Positions 34,101 to 43,220 are shown, counted from the first letter of the stretch. The stretch is 64,000 nucleotides of DNA from ELB16-189 sp018266435 (GCA_030123525.1 CP126125.1:1-64000), one strand, 5' to 3'. Notes: a model not told the origin generated them from the letters alone. Program-made: numbers and translations.

Positions 34101-36108
34101 CATTACATCCATTGATCAGAAAGACCGGGTATTTTCCTTTGTTACTATAACCTAAAGCCGCATTATCTACGTTACCAATATCAATATCAATTGTGCTTGA
34201 AGAAGAGTGGCCAAAGAAGGTGACTAAATTCACGCCCTGGTTCACGCTGGTGGATACATTTATCTTCTGTACATCCGTAGTGGTCTTGGAGATGGTTGAT
34301 ACCTGCCCTCCTAAATAGGGCCCGCGTGCAATGGCTGCAAATCCATCCATGATCTGCCGAAAGGCTGCTAACTCAGGTTGACCACCATCGTAGCCTCCTC
34401 CGCTCAAATGCAAAATATTTTTCATCCACGGCTGAAGCGGCTTTGATTCATGCTCGATGATCTTATTCAAATACGCGGCAACTTGTGTTGCATTTGTGGC
34501 TGTCAGCCTTCCTGTGGCTACTGCCGGATTATCTCCCGCAGTGCCCAGGTGTGCTGTAAAAGCTGCATCACCCCCGGGGTATCCGGCCGAAGGTACAAGG
34601 TCTCGGTATTCGGTGGGCGGTACAGGAAGCCGCTGGTAGGCTGAATACAAAATGTCTCTCCCTTTCCCGATCAGAAATAAATAGTTGACATTCCCTTGCC
34701 GCACCATAAAATTCATAAAACTATAAATGGCAGCCGGAGAAGTTTCGCCATAATTAAATTGATTGTACAACTGGTCGATGTTTACCACCAACGTATCATA
34801 ACCGCCACCGGCAACTGAGGCACGATAGCCCGCATACGCTTGCACCGGATTGGAATAACCCAGTGCCGGTTGTTGTAAAACTTTATTCGTAATGATCATG
34901 TAATTACTATTAGCCGGATTGATTACCCGGAACGAAACCGGAATGATGGCCGGAGTAAAAAATCCACTTGAAACAAATATGGTTTTGGGTGCTGACGTGC
35001 CCGCCACTACGGCATTAAACGTGGGCGATGAGGATGTGGGCAGAACCTGAACTATATTTTGAATATCTGTAATATCAAACATCCGCAGTCCTGCCGAAGG
35101 ATTGGTTGCTGACAAATACGATTGCCCGCCCGGATTGACGGCTAAAGTAAACTTCTTGTTGGTGGCTCCTAAAAAATTATACGACTGAGGAAACGTAACT
35201 TTAATATACGACACACTGGCCTGATACCGGTTGGTAGAAGCCGCAGAGGCTACTACCTGTACTACCAGCTTGCCATCTGCACCAATGTCCGTCCAGTTGA
35301 GATCGGCTGTGACTAAATAGGTTTGAAAGCCCGAAAAAGAAGGAGAAGCAATGGAACGAAGCGAACCTCCGGTAGTGCCCACATTCACTTGCAACGAGTG
35401 CTGCACATAATCGCGACCAACTAAAAGCAATTCCAATTTCGGGTTTCCGGCCGTTGAAACTCCATTAAATAAGGAATCAATGATGTAATTGACCGATTGA
35501 GTCTGCTGCAGAGCCACACCGGTCCATCCTTCGCCCTGATCAAAATAGGTGGACTGTGTAACATCATTTAATGTCAGCCCGGCTGAGTACTGATCGTGAT
35601 TAACAATCAGTCGCTGCGAATACTGATACGTTTCAGCCGGAAGGTTATTAACATTCACCATCAGGTTGGCATCCATGCGCAATCCCCGTGGTGGTGCCAA
35701 GCTGTACGTTAAAAAATAAGCGGTGGTGTCAGAATAAAGGTTGTAATACTTATGCGGCTGCAGTGAGGATGGCCGGTAGAGCAGGCTATCCAATGTTCCA
35801 TCATTTTTTTGTCCGTAAAATTCGATGTAGTCTCCAGGGCTAAAGACAGAACTAAGTTGCGATTTTACGTTGATGGCTTGCTCCTGCCCCCGGTGGTATA
35901 GTTTAACAAAGCGCGGGTCTGCTGAGCCCACCGGAAAACCAACTGCCTGAAGGTTAGCGTACGTTAGCCGGTAAATACCTTCTTTGGCTACCGGAATTTT
36001 ATAATAGGACTGATTGAAATTGATCCAACTGTTGCTGTATTGAGCCGACAAGACGAGCGGAGAAACAATCTCTGCCAACCAAAAGAAAAACATTACCCTG
36101 CGCATCAT
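31168..36108 (-). CDS. C25 (gingipain) family protein with T9SS sorting domain, PorU2-like
   Basis: A 1,646-residue secreted protein with a signal peptide (residues 1-22). The peptidase C25 domain lies at about 410-790. His634 in FFGHSSSS and Cys668 in INGCNAG form the catalytic dyad. The following region has immunoglobulin-like/CARDB repeats. The last 80 or so residues (SVYPNPSGDLFNF ... GKLVFTR) are a type A T9SS C-terminal sorting domain. The family includes the sortase PorU, which cleaves such sorting domains. Very long relatives with their own sorting domain are usually labelled putative sortase PorU2. Whether it works as sortase or as an exported protease is not decided by sequence. It lies 46 bp downstream of the esterase gene on the same strand. 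Confidence 0.85.
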   Translation of the reverse strand: MMRRVMFFFWLAEIVSPLVLSAQYSNSWINFNQSYYKIPVAKEGIYRLTYANLQAVGFPVGSADPRFVKLYHRGQEQAINVKSQLSSVFSPGDYIEFYGQKNDGTLDSLLYRPSSLQPHKYYNLYSDTTAYFLTYSLAPPRGLRMDANLMVNVNNLPAETYQYSQRLIVNHDQYSAGLTLNDVTQSTYFDQGEGWTGVALQQTQSVNYIIDSLFNGVSTAGNPKLELLLVGRDYVQHSLQVNVGTTGGSLRSIASPSFSGFQTYLVTADLNWTDIGADGKLVVQVVASAASTNRYQASVSYIKVTFPQSYNFLGATNKKFTLAVNPGGQSYLSATNPSAGLRMFDITDIQNIVQVLPTSSSPTFNAVVAGTSAPKTIFVSSGFFTPAIIPVSFRVINPANSNYMIITNKVLQQPALGYSNPVQAYAGYRASVAGGGYDTLVVNIDQLYNQFNYGETSPAAIYSFMNFMVRQGNVNYLFLIGKGRDILYSAYQRLPVPPTEYRDLVPSAGYPGGDAAFTAHLGTAGDNPAVATGRLTATNATQVAAYLNKIIEHESKPLQPWMKNILHLSGGGYDGGQPELAAFRQIMDGFAAIARGPYLGGQVSTISKTTTDVQKINVSTSVNQGVNLVTFFGHSSSSTIDIDIGNVDNAALGYSNKGKYPVFLINGCNAGTVFANEVTFGEDWLLAANLGSRNFIGSTSFGYSNELQYYSDLFYSVGFGDSTFIQKGIGDIQKELCIRFLTQYGVNMINVCQIHQMVLSGDPAIKLFGTGLPDYAVDNGSLSVTSLSGTPVTSLSPSFALKIIVKNLGATNAKPLRVRVIRTFNDNSTKTYDSLFSPVSNTDTLTFILKKDPVINGFGNNLFTVVLDPLNAIKEISKANNTATLSYFMPSNGTLNLYPPDFGIVGTGSVNLLFQDANLLGQQRNFIVQVDTVSTFNSSFLHNQTVSGKVLTKMPISLLPSDSVVYYWRTKPAKLNASDSTNWTTSSFIVIHGSNGGWAQTQFSQLIENTMSQVSPDFSARKINFTKNVTQVSVKSIGSTSPSPFSDASIQINGVEYDVGVQVVCRPNTINLVAFNRQTALPYAGVVLYNNDPRGCGLFPSVINSFLPTELEAPDGINLINYVSNVGAGDSVILFSVGNAAFSTWSSNVLSKLNELGIANSQITSLQDGEPVIIRAKKNAPVGTAQITRSPSAPSTSANVAVAGTVTGGFSSGYIKSPLIGPAKKWNQFVAHAKSAEASDHVVYSIFGETLSGQETLLSANAQPGMDLSFIDPVQYPQLKIQTSVMDTVNLTAPQLRNWFILYDPVADGLLFYRGPAVAQTVQQGQVFNGQYGFVNISSQSFSDSLLVLRTVKTQATAVTETQSFKIAPPSPGDTTKFTVAINTVGKGGLNDVTVYVNPKILPEQYYENNVIALDNYLNVLVDKTSPALDVTVDGRYLQNGDFVSPNPVIRAMLIDNNPFLMVQDTLHMNLFLSYPCADTSCNPKRINFSRADVSWTPASPNSYFTVSFHPTNLPEGQYILQATGSNASGNMSGAQPYSVSFQIKDATALILNSVYPNPSGDLFNFNFLLSGNVLPDDFSLQIFSDEGKLLEQFGIKDIGRFIIGNNILPWSAGQANISAGLLVFRMTVTVNGKTATQTGKLVFTR

Positions 36109-36154
36109 GCTTATTGTATCAATACAATTGGCAAAGATAGGGTAACTCTGAATT

Positions 36155-37777
36155 TTATTTGCCTGATTTTATTATCCGCTTATGCGCAAACATCCATTTT
36201 AAAAAGTCAGGCTCGGCAAAGGCATTGGTCCAACTGTCGTGATTTACTCCTGGATATTCGGTGTATCGGGTTTCTATTTTCAGCGATTTCAGTTTGGCTG
36301 CCATGGCTTGCGAAAGTTTAGGGTCTACAACCACATCGGCTGATCCGTGAAAAATCCAGAATGCTGTTTTATTTATCCGCTTGTCGTAGCGTTCGGTGTC
36401 GCCCCCTCCGCAGATGGGCATGGCAGCCGCATATACATTGGGGTAGCGGTACACTGATTCAAATGTACCAAATCCTCCCATCGAAAGACCGGAGATATAT
36501 ACCCTTGATTGATCTACTGATTCTTCGGTCATGATTTTTTTTACCAGTTCATTTGCAGCAACCAATGGCCATTTAGGTTCTGCTGAATAATCAAATTCTC
36601 GTTTGGCAGGTGTCTGGGTACGGTCTGTTTTAAGTGAAGCCCATGAGTCATCCTCCGGACATTGAGGAAACACAACAATGGCCGGAAATGATTTTCGGTT
36701 TTCTTCTTTCAAAAAAAGAGTGGCTCCGTGAGTCAGCTGTTTTTCGTTGTCGTAACCTCGCTCGCCTGAGCCGTGTAAAAATAAAATCAATGGATATTTT
36801 TTTGTCTTGTCATAGTTTTTGGGGTATAGAATCCGGTACGGCAGTGTGTGCCCGCTCCATTGATAGTATTTTTTTAGATAGGGTTTCAATGCCGGATCAA
36901 CCGGATTGAGTAATCCTTGCACATCGAGCCAATCGCCAAAACGCTCAATCCATTGGTCGGTCGGAATATTTTGCTTGCGCATACCAAAGCCGTGATTACC
37001 TCGGGCATATAGGTGTAACTCAGCATCTTTTTTTTCTTTTAGCCATGCCGAGTAAAGATCAACACTATGTGGAGCCAGGTTCAGGCCATCGTCAGTTGCC
37101 GCCACAACAAACAGAGGCGGAGCATCGTGGGCTATTTTTCCGATCATGGCAGAAGGAAAATAAGGATAGACAGGTGCAGCAAAGTCAGGTCGGTTTTCAG
37201 GAGTATAATTAAAAAGTGCAGAGGCGGCCACGGTTCCTCCGGCCGAAAAGCCCATGATGCCTATGCGGTTAACTTCCACGTTGTATTCATCGGCATGTTT
37301 GCGCACATAACTAATGGCTGCGCGTCCGTCTGCAATGCACAAGGGGATTACTTTATTGACATCATTTTGCCATTCTATCTTTTCCATCTTTGCATTCATT
37401 TCACCCACCGGGTCATTGGTTTTGCTATGCACCAGACGATATTTTAACACAAAGCACGTTACACCTTTTTGCACCAGCCACTTGGCCACATCAACTCCCT
37501 CGCTGTTGATGGATAGCGCGTGAAACCCACCGCCCGGACAAATAACCACAGCTGTGCCGTTTGCCTTTCCGGCCTCGGGCTGAAATACCATGAGTGTGGG
37601 TTTACTCACATTGTAAACAATTTTAGTGTTCCACGCATTTTGCTCTAATTCTTCTTCGCCCCACGTCCAAGACTCAGAGCCGGGGGCAGCGCCTTCATAG
37701 AGAGCAACTATTTTTTGTTGTGCGTGTAGGGTTACCATAACAATTAAAGCAAGAAAGAATAATGCTGTTTTTTTCAT
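36155..37777 (-). CDS. Secreted two-domain esterase: alpha/beta hydrolase plus CE1-like esterase
   Basis: A 540-residue protein with a signal peptide (residues 1-19) and two complete alpha/beta-hydrolase domains. Domain 1 (about 45-290) resembles BD-FAE/acetyl-xylan-esterase types: oxyanion PGGGF (81-85), nucleophile Ser178 in GFSAGG, likely Asp229/230 and His262 (GNHGF). Domain 2 (about 295-540) resembles the prolyl-oligopeptidase/feruloyl-esterase group: LHGSGERG, nucleophile Ser432 in GLSMGG, Asp481 (GSADVVV) and His513 (VNHDSW). Both triads look intact. It is downstream of the GH65 phosphorylase (102 bp gap) and likely strips acyl groups from carbohydrate, a role inferred from family and position. 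Confidence 0.85.
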   Translation of the reverse strand: MKKTALFFLALIVMVTLHAQQKIVALYEGAAPGSESWTWGEEELEQNAWNTKIVYNVSKPTLMVFQPEAGKANGTAVVICPGGGFHALSINSEGVDVAKWLVQKGVTCFVLKYRLVHSKTNDPVGEMNAKMEKIEWQNDVNKVIPLCIADGRAAISYVRKHADEYNVEVNRIGIMGFSAGGTVAASALFNYTPENRPDFAAPVYPYFPSAMIGKIAHDAPPLFVVAATDDGLNLAPHSVDLYSAWLKEKKDAELHLYARGNHGFGMRKQNIPTDQWIERFGDWLDVQGLLNPVDPALKPYLKKYYQWSGHTLPYRILYPKNYDKTKKYPLILFLHGSGERGYDNEKQLTHGATLFLKEENRKSFPAIVVFPQCPEDDSWASLKTDRTQTPAKREFDYSAEPKWPLVAANELVKKIMTEESVDQSRVYISGLSMGGFGTFESVYRYPNVYAAAMPICGGGDTERYDKRINKTAFWIFHGSADVVVDPKLSQAMAAKLKSLKIETRYTEYPGVNHDSWTNAFAEPDFLKWMFAHKRIIKSGK

Positions 37778-37879
37778 TTTGAAATATTTTTTGTGTCAAA
37801 TTGAATATACTACTATGGTGTCAAACTTGTTTTAAAATTATTTTCAATAATTCTACCTTACGCGATGAAGTCTGCACCG

Positions 37880-40159
37880 TTACAGTTTTACTACCTTCTC
37901 ATTGAGCACAATCTCCAGTGGCTCGCCAGATTCTAACAACACATCAGTTTTTCCTTTCGAGACGATTACTTTCAGTACCCGATTTTTGAATTCAAGCCTA
38001 AAAGAATAAGATTGCCATTGATCAGGAATAAATGGGCTGAGTTGTAATACACCATCGCGCACACGCATTCCGCCAAATCCTTTTACTACACTCATCCACG
38101 TGCCTGCCATGCTGGTAATGTGACAACCGTCTTCGGTGTCGTTGTTATAGTCATCCAGGTCGAGGCGTGAGGTGCGCAAATACATTTCGTAGGCTTTCTC
38201 GTTGTAACCCAATTTAGAAGCAAGGATAGCGTGAACACAAGGCGATAAGGAAGATTCGTGCACCGTCATCGGTTCGTAGAAATCAAAATTGCGCTTGATC
38301 TGGTCAAGCGTAAAGTCATCTTCAAACAAATACATACACTGCAGCACATCAGCCTGCTTGATAAAGCATGAGCGGAGAATCCTGTCCCACGACCATTTTT
38401 GGTTGAGCGGCCGGTCTTCGGGTTTCAGGTCTTTAGCATGAATCAATTCCTTGTCTAAGAAACCATCTTGTTGAAGATAAACGCCACGTGTTTGATCTTG
38501 TGGGTAATACATCTTGGCCGAAATGTCTTTCCATTGTTCGGTTTCTGTATTTTCATTGAAGCGGAGCTTGGCCACCAGTGACTTATATTTTTCGGGCGAA
38601 TTATTTTTTACAAAATCAATGGCTTGCATGGTAAAGCGCAGAGTCCAGGCCCCGAGGTAATTGGTGTACCAATTATTGTTTACATTGTTTTCGTATTCGT
38701 TTGGGCCGGTTACACCGAGAATGACATATTGGTTTTTATCCTTCGACCAGTTTACGCGCTGTGCCCAGAAACGGGCAATACCAATCAGCACTTCAAGACC
38801 ATGTTCGGTCCAGTAATTTTTATCACCTGTGTAGTCAATGTAATCGCGCATGGCATACGCCATGGCGCTGGTGCGGTGAATCTCTTCAAATGTAATTTCC
38901 CATTCGTTGTGGCATTCTTCGCCATTCATGGTAACGAAAGGATAAAATGCAGCCCCGTCTTTAAAGCCCAGCTTCCTGGCATTTTCTATGGCTTTGGGTA
39001 AATGTTTGTAACGATATACCAGAAGATTGCGTGCTACTCTTGGGTTGGTTGTGCCGAGGTAAAAGGGCAGGCAATAGGCTTCAGTGTCCCAATACGTGCT
39101 GCCGCCATATTTTTCTCCGGTAAATCCTTTTGGGCCGATGTTCAGTCGTTCGTCATCACCGGTGTAGGTTTGCATCAACTGAAAGATATTGAAACGGATT
39201 CCTTGCTGTGCTGCACTATCACCTTCAATGGTGATGTCGCATTTTTTCCAGATATCACTCCATACGGAGATGTGCTCATTCGCTAACTTCTCGTAACCTT
39301 TTGTTGTGATGTTTTTTAATTTTTTCTTTGCCTGATCTTGTATTTTTTTCTTCGAATGATTTTCTGACGAAAGAACTGCGGCATATTTATAGATGACCGT
39401 CTCCACTCCTTTTTTTAATCCGATCGTCACAGTATTGTCGGCATATTTTTCTTTTTTTGAAGCCTTCACTTTTCCTTTTACAGTCTTGCCTGCGGTTTCG
39501 ATGGAATAGCTCATTGCGGTAGTTACCTGAAAAAAAGTCTTTTTGGTTTCGGCTGTGACCAAGGCAATGCCAGCCTTTGCTTCCTGGCTCACTTCGTTCC
39601 AGAATTTTTCATCGTAGTTAGAATCTTTGTTTACCACATCGGCATTTACCGGAAGTGTGATAGTTGCCTGAGCCGAAAAATTAACAGGGGTTATACTATA
39701 CCGGATTGCCCCAATTTCACCATCGGCCATGCTGCAAAACCGTTGGGTATTTACAACTACCTTTTTTCCGTCAGGCAACGTAGCGGTGAATGACCGGTAG
39801 AGAATTCCTTTCTTCATGTCAAGTGTGCGTTTAAAGCCCGTTACCTTGCATCGGTTCAAGTCCACCTCGTGTTTTCCTATTTTGATTTTTATACCGATCC
39901 AATCCGGTGCATTCAGTACTTTAGCAAAATACTCGGGGTATCCGTTCTTCCACCAGCCTACGCGGGTTTTATCCGGGTAATAAATTCCGGCTACATACGT
40001 ACCTTGATGTGAATCGCCCGAATAAGTCTCTTCAAAATTAGCGCGCTGGCCCATGCGGCCATTGCCCAAACTGAAAATGCTTTCTGAAATCCGGTGGTGA
40101 TGTGCATCAAATCCTTCTTCTACAATCAGCCACTCGTGGGGTTTCAAATAGTGCTTCAT
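37880..40159 (-). CDS. Cytoplasmic GH65 disaccharide phosphorylase
   Basis: A 759-residue enzyme without signal peptide. Families of this kind cleave alpha-glucosides (maltose, trehalose, kojibiose, nigerose) with phosphate to give beta-glucose-1-phosphate. The catalytic acid is Glu488 in GPNEYENNV, at nearly the same number as in maltose phosphorylase. TVHESSLSP is the phosphate-binding segment that separates phosphorylases from GH65 hydrolases. The N-terminal beta-sandwich (HRISESIFSLGNGRMG), the helical linker and the (alpha/alpha)6 barrel are all of full length. The beta-phosphoglucomutase gene is 14 bp upstream, the classic partner. Which disaccharide is used cannot be read with confidence. 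Confidence 0.92.
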   Translation of the reverse strand: MKHYLKPHEWLIVEEGFDAHHHRISESIFSLGNGRMGQRANFEETYSGDSHQGTYVAGIYYPDKTRVGWWKNGYPEYFAKVLNAPDWIGIKIKIGKHEVDLNRCKVTGFKRTLDMKKGILYRSFTATLPDGKKVVVNTQRFCSMADGEIGAIRYSITPVNFSAQATITLPVNADVVNKDSNYDEKFWNEVSQEAKAGIALVTAETKKTFFQVTTAMSYSIETAGKTVKGKVKASKKEKYADNTVTIGLKKGVETVIYKYAAVLSSENHSKKKIQDQAKKKLKNITTKGYEKLANEHISVWSDIWKKCDITIEGDSAAQQGIRFNIFQLMQTYTGDDERLNIGPKGFTGEKYGGSTYWDTEAYCLPFYLGTTNPRVARNLLVYRYKHLPKAIENARKLGFKDGAAFYPFVTMNGEECHNEWEITFEEIHRTSAMAYAMRDYIDYTGDKNYWTEHGLEVLIGIARFWAQRVNWSKDKNQYVILGVTGPNEYENNVNNNWYTNYLGAWTLRFTMQAIDFVKNNSPEKYKSLVAKLRFNENTETEQWKDISAKMYYPQDQTRGVYLQQDGFLDKELIHAKDLKPEDRPLNQKWSWDRILRSCFIKQADVLQCMYLFEDDFTLDQIKRNFDFYEPMTVHESSLSPCVHAILASKLGYNEKAYEMYLRTSRLDLDDYNNDTEDGCHITSMAGTWMSVVKGFGGMRVRDGVLQLSPFIPDQWQSYSFRLEFKNRVLKVIVSKGKTDVLLESGEPLEIVLNEKVVKL

Positions 40160-40173
40160 ACTAAGAATAGTTT

Positions 40174-40821
40174 TTAAACAATGCTTTTAATTTTTTCCAG
40201 GGTAAACTCAGGAGTAGCGGCTACAACAAAGTGAGCTGACCGCAAGGTGTTGGGTGAACCTACCCCTACACATTTCATTCCGGCCGCAAGGGCGGCATCC
40301 ACACCCGCCTCGGCATCTTCATAAACCAAACACTGCGAGGGAAGCACATTCAGTTTTTTGGCAGCTAATAAAAATATTTCAGGATCGGGCTTGGTGTGGG
40401 TAATCATGGTGCCATCTACCAAGGCATCAAAAATATTTTTGATGTGCAATAAATCTAAGACTGTGTTCGCATTTTTACTGCTCGATGCCAGGGCTACTTT
40501 TATTTTGCTTTCGCGAATGCGTTGAATCAATTCTTTTACTCCGGGAAAAATTTCATCAGGTTTGATCTTATTGATGTACTGCACAAACCATTTATTTTTT
40601 TTTTCGGCCAGTTTATTCATTTCATCGAGGCTCAGTTGCAGGTTGCCCATTTCGAGGATGATCTCCAGTGAGCGCATCCGGCTCACGCCTTTCAACTGCT
40701 CGTTTTCTTGTTCTGTAAAATGGATACCTAATTCTTTAGCTAACCGCTGCCACGCCAAAAAATGATAATGGGCCGTATCCACCAATACGCCATCCAGATC
40801 AAATATTACCGCTTGAATCAT
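40174..40821 (-). CDS. pgmB: Beta-phosphoglucomutase
   Basis: A 215-residue HAD-family enzyme that converts beta-glucose-1-phosphate to glucose-6-phosphate in the cytoplasm. Motif I DLDGVLVDTA has nucleophile Asp8 and acid/base Asp10. The helical cap has KGVSRMRSLEIILE with the substrate-loop Arg. Motif II is ALASSSKNA, motif III Lys is in HTKPDPEIF, and motif IV is VYEDAEAGV. It lies 14 bp before the GH65 phosphorylase gene, whose product is its substrate. Confidence 0.94.
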   Translation of the reverse strand: MIQAVIFDLDGVLVDTAHYHFLAWQRLAKELGIHFTEQENEQLKGVSRMRSLEIILEMGNLQLSLDEMNKLAEKKNKWFVQYINKIKPDEIFPGVKELIQRIRESKIKVALASSSKNANTVLDLLHIKNIFDALVDGTMITHTKPDPEIFLLAAKKLNVLPSQCLVYEDAEAGVDAALAAGMKCVGVGSPNTLRSAHFVVAATPEFTLEKIKSIV

Positions 40822-40863
40822 AGCATTATAAAAAATTATAAAATCTGGATTGAGTATTTGAGT

Positions 40864-41835
40864 TTATATGTGGCCATTTTTAATAATCAGGTTTGTTTCG
40901 TTCAGTGGCTTGAACACATCAAATGTTTTTCCCTGAGTACGCAGCGCTCCCAATGCATTACCATATTTTGCCGCTCCGATGTAATCAGTTGGTTTTTGCA
41001 ATAACCCAAAACCAAGGCCACCGGCAAATGAATCGCCACAACCTGTGGTATCAATGACTTGCTGCACTTTTATGGCCGGCACCATTTCTTCTACTGTTTT
41101 TTTTCGTTGACGAAAGTACACCAGGCATCCGCGCGAATCTACGGTAATGTAAACGGCCTTCACACCGTGGTTCAGGCAATGGTCGGCAAATGCCCGGAGC
41201 GAATCACGATCGGGTTCTTCTGAAATGGAAAAGTCAGAAGATTCATATTCTTTTTTAAACCAGGAAGACTGGGCCTCTTCCAGGTTCATCTTCAATACAT
41301 CAATATAGGGCAACCATAAGTCGCGGTCGATCCAGAACTTGCGTTGTCGCTCTCCGTTTACCAAGCAAGCCGTGGTAGGGCCGTGTGCATCAAATACAAT
41401 GATGCCCTTACTTTTTTTCTTTAAAAACTTTAAGGTATCGAGTGCGATTTCATAATCGCTGATGGGGATGAAGACAAACACCTGGCAGGTGAGTAGTTTT
41501 TTAAAATCGTCTGGCACGATGGGATCCATAAAGCCCGTCTGCCGCTCTAAGCGGTTGTTGACATCTACAAATTTCAGGCTGATGATATCTCCCTGATCAT
41601 TTTTTATAGTAAGGTGACTGAGGTTAATCCCTGAGTATCCGTGAAATACTTCTTTTACATTATCCAGGTCAACTTTGCGCAGGTGCGAAACCGGAATCAC
41701 TTCCATTTTATTTCCAGCCATCACAGACAATGCAATGACCGGGTGGGTAACACATCCCCATTTTTGAATCAATTCACCCTGGTAAGTGATGATGTGGTCA
41801 CGCGGAATGGGGCCAACAATGGCGATCCGTTTCAT
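40864..41835 (-). CDS. PfkB/ribokinase-family carbohydrate kinase
   Basis: About 323 residues from the ATG at 41835. An upstream in-frame TTG at 41853 is less likely. This sugar or nucleoside kinase has the family's anion-hole/catalytic motif DTTGCGDSFAGG, with the catalytic base Asp in GCGD. The N-terminal part (RIAIVGPIPRDHIITYQGE) begins the first beta-strand and substrate lid. The N-terminal GG motif typical of ribokinase is not clear, so the substrate is not assignable. It lies 31 bp downstream of the haloperoxidase-like gene and 42 bp upstream of pgmB, which points to phosphorylation of a sugar released by this locus. Confidence 0.85.
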   Translation of the reverse strand: MKRIAIVGPIPRDHIITYQGELIQKWGCVTHPVIALSVMAGNKMEVIPVSHLRKVDLDNVKEVFHGYSGINLSHLTIKNDQGDIISLKFVDVNNRLERQTGFMDPIVPDDFKKLLTCQVFVFIPISDYEIALDTLKFLKKKSKGIIVFDAHGPTTACLVNGERQRKFWIDRDLWLPYIDVLKMNLEEAQSSWFKKEYESSDFSISEEPDRDSLRAFADHCLNHGVKAVYITVDSRGCLVYFRQRKKTVEEMVPAIKVQQVIDTTGCGDSFAGGLGFGLLQKPTDYIGAAKYGNALGALRTQGKTFDVFKPLNETNLIIKNGHI

Positions 41836-41866
41836 GTTAATTTGGCGTTTCAACTAAAAATAATCT

Positions 41867-43192
41867 CTAATTCTTTTTTGTTTTCAATCTGCTCCAGACC
41901 CATTCCCCTACCCCTATCCCTTCTACCTTTCCGTTTTCACAAGCCGGCATATAATGAATTCCTCCATACACCCGGCTGATGGCTGCCTCTTCAGACGCTT
42001 GTTTGAAGGAGGTAAAACTTCTGGGCGGCATGCCGTATTCAACCTCAGTGGAATCTGTGTAGGCATACTGATTTCCAAAAAGATTAGTGAGTTGTACTTG
42101 TGCTGCAGCCGAAACCACACTATGTCCGCTGGAGTACTCAGGGAAGGGAGGTGTTTGTAACAAAGGCGCCCAGTTGGGGTCAATGTTCTCATGAATATAT
42201 GTTTCAGGACGCACCAGTTTCGATCGGTATTTTTCTTCCCAACAACTGATGAAGGCATCAGCTATGGCCAGCGAGGTGCGCATGTATGCTTCAGCCGATT
42301 TCACGGCATCCCAATGACTTTGGGTGCAGGCTACGCGCGTAATATTAATCCAATGCCCGCCCGGTGAAATTTTTTTGGTGGCAAACATCACGTGTCCTTT
42401 CACATTCATCACAAATGGATTACAATCCCAAAAACTGGCAATGGCCCGTTGTTCGGTGGTTAAGTTCACACCGGTTTGATAAACATAATTTGCAATTTTA
42501 TAAAACTCACTGTTCTTTTCTTTTGAGTACGTGACTACCGGCAGCGGTTTGAATTGTGAAGCTGAGTCCATCACAAACGTTCTGATTTTATCCCAGTGTG
42601 GCTCAACGGCATCCATGTATGCGGGCGGTGTGGGTTGCCAGGTGGCCGGATTTCTTTCAATGGTGTACTTAGGAAACGTGCGGGTCTGCTTGTAGTTATC
42701 TTTGTCAGCCCAGGCCATCACGTGTTTGGCTACGCTGTCGCCAAATGCTACCGAGCGATCGAACACATCGCTTGGCACACCTGCTTCTTTAAAGCGGGCC
42801 AACTCCTGTTCGTAAAATTTATCGAGGTCTTCTTCTGAAAAAATTAAAGCACGGCCCACCTTCAACATTGCTTCCGTTGCGGCCAGTGGGTAGCAATATT
42901 CTTTAGTTGAATCGGGCTGAGGAAATTTTTTCAACCCATGAAGTTGGCCGGCCATGCTCAGGTAATTTTTATCCTGATGGATAATTGCTTCATACCCGGC
43001 CACTGAGGCATACGCATAAATTCTGCTCGCCACAGGTGGTGAAAAAATATCGTGCACAATGCGATCCGTAACTTCCTTCATCGACCGGTGTAAAAATTCG
43101 GGGTCATTAACTTTAGTTTTGTATTCCGATGACGTTGAATTGCACGCAAAAACAACAGCCGCTATCACACCAACTGATAAATATTTTTTCAT
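41867..43192 (-). CDS. Vanadium haloperoxidase/PAP2-like lipoprotein
   Basis: A 441-residue lipoprotein (VFAC, Cys17) of the all-helical PAP2/vanadium-dependent haloperoxidase superfamily, whose members bind phosphate or vanadate. The motifs are KYRSKLVRPE (KX6RP), EYSSGHSVVS (PSGH-like, Ser for Pro) and SRVYGGIHYMPACENG (SRX5H). After the His, Ala stands where the third-motif Asp is usual. Outer-membrane or periplasmic location is likely. It sits between the secreted GH65 and the PfkB kinase genes (28 and 31 bp gaps), inside the sugar operon. Phosphatase or haloperoxidase activity cannot be told apart by sequence. Confidence 0.82.
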   Translation of the reverse strand: MKKYLSVGVIAAVVFACNSTSSEYKTKVNDPEFLHRSMKEVTDRIVHDIFSPPVASRIYAYASVAGYEAIIHQDKNYLSMAGQLHGLKKFPQPDSTKEYCYPLAATEAMLKVGRALIFSEEDLDKFYEQELARFKEAGVPSDVFDRSVAFGDSVAKHVMAWADKDNYKQTRTFPKYTIERNPATWQPTPPAYMDAVEPHWDKIRTFVMDSASQFKPLPVVTYSKEKNSEFYKIANYVYQTGVNLTTEQRAIASFWDCNPFVMNVKGHVMFATKKISPGGHWINITRVACTQSHWDAVKSAEAYMRTSLAIADAFISCWEEKYRSKLVRPETYIHENIDPNWAPLLQTPPFPEYSSGHSVVSAAAQVQLTNLFGNQYAYTDSTEVEYGMPPRSFTSFKQASEEAAISRVYGGIHYMPACENGKVEGIGVGEWVWSRLKTKKN

Positions 43193-43220
43193 TTATTTTT
43201 TAATTTTAATTATTTCAACT

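Noticed and set aside
41923..42258. Minus-strand open frame of 111 codons within the haloperoxidase-like gene
   Set aside because: It lies in another frame of a gene with three recognisable motifs, and has no independent features.
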